From: Siphonodentalium dalli
Taxonomy: Eukaryota; Mollusca; Scaphopoda; Gadilida; Siphonodentaliidae
Assembly: GCA_032622095.1 (NCBI GenBank)
Contig: CP136067.1
Location: 51,869,899 to 51,933,898, forward strand
Length of the DNA: 64,000 nucleotides
Reading direction: 5' to 3'
The position numbers and the translations under genes were made by a program. Positions 56,501-64,000 of the stretch are shown piece by piece. The notes under the pieces were generated by a model, which saw nothing but the letters and a program-made list of their open reading frames with translations, was not told the origin of the DNA and ran no database searches. Numbering within the stretch: the stretch's first letter is position 1; every line of letters begins with the position of its first letter.

Positions 56501-57663
56501 AAAATTGTATTTGCAGTTTTGACCCAAATTTTCAAAAAGTTCAAAACTCTTCAGATTCTATAATTTATTCACAATTAGAAATTTAGATAGGTTTCTGACA
56601 TAATGAGTAAAAGGCGTTGGAGAATAGATTTTATACATTGCTTCGAAATTTGTAGGATTTTTTACTAAAAAATTACCCATACATCCATTAATTTCTAGAA
56701 TTCTTGGGGAACAACTATTAAAAATGAAAACAAATTAGCCTCCCTCCCTCATCCAGTTTCCCGTAATACTTGACTAAGAAAACAGGTCTAACATATATGT
56801 TTGCATTACCTGATAGTGATAAATATTAATCCTTTCTTTAGTCAATAATAATTGACAAGTAATTCCCTTGTTCAGATAATAAGTTTAACAAACAGCTGAA
56901 CTTATTGCAGGAACATTTCCCACCTACTAAAAGAAGTCCTTCTGTATTATCTGTTTCTCTGTCTGTTGTCTACTTATGTTTCCTGAACACACCTTCAGAT
57001 GAATAACAGACCATTCCATGTACGATATTATAACTGATGGAAAAGTCCATTTAGTAAAGAAAAGGTTAAAGAGTATTCTAACTTAACTTTTAGGCCCAAA
57101 CAAAATTATTTGAGTCTCAAAAGAAAAATAATTCTGAAGGGATGATTTTATTTTAATTTTTAATGTTTTTTTGTGCACATCGTAAGCATGGATCATGATA
57201 GCTTCCACCATGATATCTAGTAATATTTCAGAAAATGTAGAGGGAACTTTGTTTTGCATACACATTCATAAGCTTTCCGATGAATGGCAAAAGCCATATT
57301 TCCGACTAAATCCTGAAAAGTTACCCATAATTCTGCTGTGTTTAAGGAGTCAATTAGTTAGGACATTACTGTAACAATTACATTGTGCTACCAGTATACC
57401 TGTATGACATAGGGATTACCAATAATGTTCTAACGCCCGTGACTATTCACAATTGTTATTGTTGTCAATAAATTGACACCTCTCCATTATAACATGTGAT
57501 CGTAAATTTCCTCCAGTGCCTTTCAATTGTTTTGGAGTTACAATTTATTTTCCAGACTATGATGATTGGCTAATCATTTTCTTCAATGAAGTCATCTACT
57601 TAATGTTCTATGTCACTATGCATATACATGATAGTCAATCTATCAATCAAAGGGATATGTTAA

Positions 57664-58183
57664 AGATACGGGCGGCGTTGGCGGTGGTTATGCTGTTAAA
57701 ATATTCAGCTCTGTCAAAAACTGCCATAAACAGAAATAATAGTGAAATATAGACAGACTTTGTTCTTATACCAATCAGAAATATGGCATAAACAGTATGT
57801 TATTGTCAAATGTTTTTCCTTTGTTATGTAAACAAAAGCAAAAAACGTTACAGAACCTGGCTTTTTTTTTTAGATCCGGATATGGTAAACATAAAGAGCA
57901 TTATTTGTTACTGTTTTCCTGATATGGAAATAATAAAGAGCGTTTATATCATTTGTGTGTGATTAACCGATAGAATTGCACAGTGTTAAGTAAACAGAAG
58001 CAAAACTTCTGTAACACGAGCAGGCTCTTGTTTACGTACACCATCGTACGTCTTGACAAAAATATACTATTTACGCTCTGATTATGTTTGGCATAGAACA
58101 AAACTTTATATATTTTAATATTCCTTCTGTTGATGGCGATTTGAACAAATATGAAATTTCTGCAACGAACGCCGCCCGTGCCT
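57664..58183 (+). mobile_element. MITE family 1, unit B copy
   Basis: Same borders as 44332-44852 with single-base differences. Confidence 0.6.
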
Positions 58184-60192
58184 TTAAGAGTTCATGTAAG
58201 TTGCAAATAATGCTCAATACATATTATATATGGATGTTGTTTTTTCTGTCATAATATCATAAATCAAAATAAAACGTCCCATGCTGGCCTGTTATTTCAA
58301 AGCAGCGGTGTCCGAGACTCAAATAATATTTTTTATTTGGCTTTAGGCTTCTTTCCATTTTATTCCACACCCATCGATACGAGGCACATGTATTCAACGG
58401 AATACGAGCCATTGAATACATATTAGTGTATACCTCTAGTTGAGTACATGCCGGAACTATTCTCGTTGACGTTGTCGCCAAGAAAGATGACGTACATTAC
58501 GTCAACGATCCTATTCGGGTGATGCCCTGAAAATTACTGGTTATTCATCAGTTAAATCACAATAAAGGTAGTGCTAGTATCAATGAAGGTGACAGTAATG
58601 GATTTAATTTATATGACACAACGGTCAAGAAGAAATACAGAACACGACTTGCATCATAGTCTCGAATCTTTTATCGAACTACCGTACTGACCCGCGTTTA
58701 GGCCCAGGGGGGCCTTTGTTTTATTTGAGCTCAAAAATCCAAGTGGGCTTAAACTCGAATATGACCCTTTGCAAACCAAAAATCCCAAGAAATCGGGAGA
58801 GTAAAACTGAAGAAATGGATCCAAAAAATAAAGTCGATCCAACAGAGATTCGGGGAAATATACACGGCTTATAGATTAAATAAAGTTAAGTATAAGTTAC
58901 TTTGAGAAAGTATTTTTTTCATTTTGATGTGTATATTAAAATATTAGCAACCACAACGCGCAGGCGCGTTGTTGCTTTTCAAGTTTAGGCGTGAATGACG
59001 TCATTAATTTTTACAATACCATGAAACAGCATTTCGACGCGATGAAAATCCGGACAAGAAACATGGGTTAAAAATCACGTGACTTCCGCTTCGCTTTCGC
59101 ACAGAATCATGGGAACAATAATATCCCAAAAAGAAACGGTGACACAGAATCGGAAGTGGACCAACGGGATTGTTATAAAATTAACAACTTTAGTTTTTCT
59201 GAACAATTCCTACGTGATTTTGGCCTATAGATTAGTTTCGTTTGACCAATTTCGTTGGTTAGCTGAATAAAATCAGCGAAGACGTCATGACATGGTCCAT
59301 GACGTCATTTGCGTCATTTGGTGTTGTGGGCTAGAATCCAGAAAAAATTGGTCTCCGCAGGAAACACTGATTTCACATCAGTATACTAGACTTGGTTGCA
59401 TTTATAACCGTTTTCGCAAAAGATATATGCGAAAATAGCACAAGCAAACGTGCCTGCTTCAGAATCAAATTACCACAGTTGATTAGCCAAGGATGTACCC
59501 TTTCCAACAATGTATAGCACGACATCGTGTGTTGCGCCGATGTTTACTTATGGTGTTTTGTAATAACGATCCCGCCTTAGCTGCGTGTAATTTTCCTCCG
59601 TACAAATTGCTTAGCGAAAAATCCCCCTAATAGGCGGACAACATATTCAATAAGTTCCCGTCTCGCAACGATTTGGCCTCACAGACATATCAGCCGCTTA
59701 TCAATTCCTTCGAGATAAATGATTGAACCAATCTACCCTAACAAGGGGGATTTTTTCACGGTTGTATGTCGCGCGAATAGTATTGGCTGGCTGCCAGGTA
59801 TTCACACTCAACATCGGAACGCGGCTTATTATTTGAAATCATTTGTGAGCAGTGGTGGCAGCGGGGAAGTCAAATTATATGTCCATCATAACATGGGTCG
59901 CCTTCGTTGGAGAAGTAGGAATTAAGCCTCAACCAAATTTGTTGTCAAGTTGACGTGGGGGGCTTATATGACCTTGACCTTGACCATAAAACGACCTTGA
60001 CCTCTGTTGAAAGACATCTCACTTAAAGGGCCATTTTGCTAGATATGTGTTGCGATGTACGCGCTCATGTCAATATTCAGAGGCCTTTTATAGCTATCCT
60101 TTAGAAATATACCGGTATCGAGGCTCCTACATACGCGAGTCTGTATGTGACGAACAGAAACATGGGAGTACGATATCAATTTAAACTTGACC

Positions 60193-60971
60193 TCCATAAA
60201 GAATCTATTATATGTTTGAGGAAAGTTTTGGTCTGTGCGTGTGGGTGTGTGTGTATGTGTGTGTGTGTGTGTGTTTCCGCGATGGAATCGGAAACGGCTA
60301 ACCGATTTTGACGAAACTTGCTACGGGTATGTAGTTTGACCTGTGGACTAACATGGGTATATCCGTTTGCCCGTGCGGCGTCACCTTGACCTTCAAATGA
60401 CCTTGAACTCAAGTTCTCCGCTGAGCCGATTTTCACCAAATTTGGTATGTGTGGGTAGTTTCAGGCGCTGAGCAATTTCGTCACACCCGGATGCCCGTGC
60501 GGCGTGAACTTGAGATTTTAAATGACATTGAACTGTATCTGGGTATCCACTGGGCCGATTTCCACCATTTTTTGGGGGTGTTGGTGTAGATGGGGATGCC
60601 AACAAATTTCGTCTCACCAACATGCCCGTCAGACAGGTACCCAGCTAAAACCTAATGTATAGTTTGTGACTTTTGTCTGTTAGCTATGGCCGGGAAAACT
60701 TCCGGACGGATTTCGACGAAACTTGATACCTAAGTGTACGTTTGTCCGGGAAGTGTTTTGGACGGGTCAAAGTGTGATGCTTGATCTTCAAAATGGTCGA
60801 TTCAAGATCAAATCGGGTAATAGTGGCGGATTTCGACGATATTCGATAGCTAGGGATACTTTTGTCCGGGCAGTGTTTTGGACGGCTTAACTCGTAACCC
60901 CGACCTGACATTGACATTCAAAACGGTAAATTCAAGGTCAAATCTGGTCAAATTTCGCATAACTAGATCCG
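60193..60971 (-). repeat. CTAGCAGGTGGACCCGAC-type repeat, inverted, unit B
   Basis: Copy of 46862-47640, practically identical. Confidence 0.55.
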
Positions 60972-61005
60972 ACGAAGCACCGCGTGTGGTTGCCCCGTTA
61001 CGTGT

Positions 61006-64000
61006 CTGGCGGCCATGTTTTTCAACGAATTTCAGTCAAAATAGGAGGCTCCATCTAGAGGTCATCCTGAAGATCCATATGAAGATTGGTGGTGATCAGA
61101 TGAGTGACGTGTTCTGTAGGGTGCACCAAAGGATATAGTCATACCATGAGTAAATTCCAATATGACCACTGGTGGCCACGTTTTTCAACAAATGGCAGTA
61201 AAAATAGGAGGCACCAATCAAGAGGTCACTCTGAAGATCCATATAATGTTTGGTGATAATCAGATGAGGGATGTGGTCTGTAGGTTGTGCCAAAGGATTT
61301 AATCATGCAAAGAGTAAAATCAAAGATGGCTGCCGGCATCCATGTTTTTCATCGATAATTGTTCAAATTTGATAGCTCCCATCTAGAGGTGATTCATGGA
61401 GACTTTTACCTTTATCTTTCATTCGCTTACCAGGAATGTGGTACTGCTACACCAGCTAACCCCATTTTACAACAATCTTCACCATATCTTATTTTGGATT
61501 ATGCCCCTTTCATGTATTTCAAATAGACAAGCCTGCAAATAGTGTGTCTGTCATTTGCAGAATGAGGTCCCCAGATGGTGAATTCAGAGACGCTATCCTG
61601 GAAGGTGGGCTAGCATCACAAAATTCACCCTCTGAGAACTCAATCTGCAATGGGACACCTAGGATCAGATTGAATTTCCCCCAGTTGAAGTTGGTGATGT
61701 TCACCCATTAGTCAACTCGATTATGGATTTTATCTTCTGCAAATTAGAGGATACAGAAACTTCCCAGAAGGGTAAAAGTTACTAAAAACAATCTTAATTT
61801 GAGATTATATACTTCCCAGAAGATGAGGCTAGCAGAATGAGGTACACAGAGGGTGAATTTGGTGATGCTAGTCCACTCTGAAGGATAGCATCACTAAATT
61901 CACCCTCTGGGGACCTCATTCTGCATATGATCTCCTGTGTTATTCATCCGTTTGTACTGAAATTTTGAACAAATTGAGAACATGGTAAATGCGGAACATT
62001 GTGGAAGTTAATTACCCCCATGGTTTTCTAACCTTCTTGTGAATGTTGCTTGATTGAAAATATTACCATTTTAAAAAACCACACATTCAACTTTGACGCT
62101 CAACAACGTCGCAGGTTGATGGGTTAACTGGGAGATCAGTGTTTGCTAAGTGCCCGATCCACTGCATTCACTCGAAAGGATCTCTGCCCCGTAAGGTGGA
62201 CCAAGAAAGAAGTACCGCCTTCAATAAATCTATGGTGGTACCTCTTTCTTGGTCCATCATATGGGGCAGGGATCCTTTCGAGTGAATGCAGTGGATCAGA
62301 CATGGGAGTGGTTCAAAATCATGCCCCTTTGTTCCAAAGCAGGTGTCTTGAATGATGGATGTTTCACCAAATGTGATAAGAAAACTCTACCATATTTCAA
62401 GAAACAGTACTGGCTATGGGAAAGATCGCTTCACATAGCCAGTTTCTTGAAAATGAGTTTTCTTATCCCATTCGGTGAACAAAGCCATTGTATAAGACTT
62501 TCCTTACAGAGGGAGGTGTTTGGCTCCAACAGATCTAAGGCTTGGTTTGCCATACAGGGCATGATTCCATTATCTAGAGTGAAAACAGAGGACCAGATAT
62601 GGAGGTGGTTCAAAATAATGCCCCAAAATTCCCACAACGTGACAACTGGTGAATTTGAAGAAAATCCTAAGCAGTAATGAAGCCAGTGACACTTAACCAA
62701 CACTGATTAACCAGTTACAGTAATGCCCTAAATAATTGACTCCATAACCACAGAAGAATTATGGCTCATTTTTCAGGATTTAGTCGGAAATATGGCTTGA
62801 GAGCTTTCCAATGAATGGCAACAAGCCATATTTCCGACTAAATCCTGAGAAATTACTTATAATTCTGCTGTGGTTAAGGAGTCGATTAGTTTGGGCATTA
62901 CTGTAACCAATCAACTCGTGATTCTGTTGAGCATCAAAGTTGATTTTTGAAAATGGCAAATTTTCCAATCAAACAACATTCAGGATAGAAAACCCTCGGA
63001 ATAATTAACATCGACAATGTGCTGCATTTATCACGCTCTTAATTCGTTCAAAATATCGATACGATCAGGTGAATAACACACGCAGGGTATTACATGAGAG
63101 GTGCATAACTCCATCAGAAATGGTTGGACCAGACCCAAGTTCCATCTTCACCTGTATCTTCGTGTGATTAAAGGTACTCAATCGGAGTCAATCCTATTCG
63201 ATGGTCCCCATATCATCAGATTCCAACAACAACATTTTTTTAATGCTGCTTCAGTTATCAGAATCGATTAATTTCCAAAAAATAATGCTAACCAGTCAAC
63301 TATAGTATAAAATTGCCCAGAACGTGTTATTTATCAACATTTTGTTTAACGAATTTGGCTGGATTATCAAATATCTAACACCCAAATCCACTTGATTTTA
63401 GAGTTATAAATCCATCTTCATCCGCAATTTGATCCGAGTCCATCGGCTTGACAAATATTTGCCAGGCCACCAAAAATTACATATCGGAGAAATAACAAAT
63501 TTCAAAAATCTATATCTGATCACTCTGAGCTTTGATGGGTGGGTTCCTTGAGTCAAATAAAATATTGTTTACCCCCGAAGCCAAAGAAATAGTAATTTGG
63601 GAGCATGAATTCGGATTATGCATATTACAAACCAAATATGAAAGTTATTGGATAACTATAACTCAAGATATCATCCTGACAACAAAATAATCAGCAAACT
63701 CCAAGTCGAAAAGGGTAAGAACACTGTTAGAAATGGTCGGACTGGATCCAAATTTGATATTTACCAAGACTTTCTCATAGGAAGACCATAAACCAATCTT
63801 GATGAAATTTTGTCAAATAATTCTAGGTAAAAATGGTTGAACCAGATCTAAATGCGAACTTGATCAGTACTTTCTCATATGAAGACCATGTACCATATTT
63901 GATAAAATTCTGTAAAATATTACTCAAGTTATTATCCTGACAACAATCTTTTTGGACGGATGGATGGACACGGCTTGGTGACCATTTCTATAATCTCACT
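61006..64000 (+). repeat. Large tandem unit C, cut by window end
   Basis: First 2,995 bp of a third unit. It differs from A and B by lacking the family-3 MITE: the sequence GTGATTAAAGGTACTCAATC at 63164 shows the uninterrupted target. No gene recognised. Confidence 0.9.

Larger units (their letters stand above)
47675..61005 (+). repeat. Large tandem unit B (13.3 kb)
   Basis: Head-to-tail repeat of unit A, offset about 12.28-13.33 kb. It is the fullest unit: it keeps the 1,080 bp missing from A. Most sub-elements are identical in order to A. No gene recognised. Confidence 0.9.

Overview
The window is nuclear DNA of an invertebrate animal, probably a lophotrochozoan such as a mollusc. It is AT-rich and very repeat-rich, it has spliced exons with GT-AG borders, a split C-type lectin gene and many MITE families. 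The host assignment is inference; no rRNA or tRNA marker is present.

Layout. 1-14466: host repeats (foldback elements, a nested 122-bp array at 6387-8752, MITEs), two candidate host exons (5372-5611 and 11814-11963) and one GC-rich retroelement-like ORF pair (9903-11023). 14467-30503: a 16,037-bp Maverick/Polinton (adintovirus-like) element with terminal inverted repeats, AG...CT ends and a 6-bp target duplication AATAAT on both sides. 30504-35382: two exons of a C-type lectin gene plus repeats. 35383-64000: a tandem array of 12.3-13.3 kb units (A, B and part of C) made of MITEs and other non-coding sequence.

The Polinton is nearly complete. The plus-strand cluster holds the packaging ATPase, two small basic proteins, a chromodomain integrase, a membrane-anchored PC4-like protein, the penton-like minor capsid protein, a small acidic/basic protein, the double-jelly-roll major capsid protein and an adenain-type protease. 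Its genes abut or overlap (TGATG, ATGA, TAATG). The minus strand carries a protein-primed DNA polymerase B split by a 648-bp intron. Between the clusters lies an unusual module: a 174-residue TATA-binding-protein homologue with all four DNA-intercalating phenylalanines, directly behind a protein with two PC4-like domains. Opposite it is a 186-residue F-box-like ORF, and a very GC-rich tract separates the two divergent units. With the third PC4-like domain in the capsid cluster, this looks like an element-encoded transcription system, which I do not know from described Polintons.

The copy is damaged. ATPase and major capsid genes each carry a +1 frame change at a C run, the polymerase has an in-frame TAG about 29 codons before its expected end, and the two terminal repeats differ by indels. 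These may be decay, assembly errors at homopolymers, or (less likely) recoding. The element sits in what may be a long intron of the lectin gene: the candidate exons on both sides are all phase 1.
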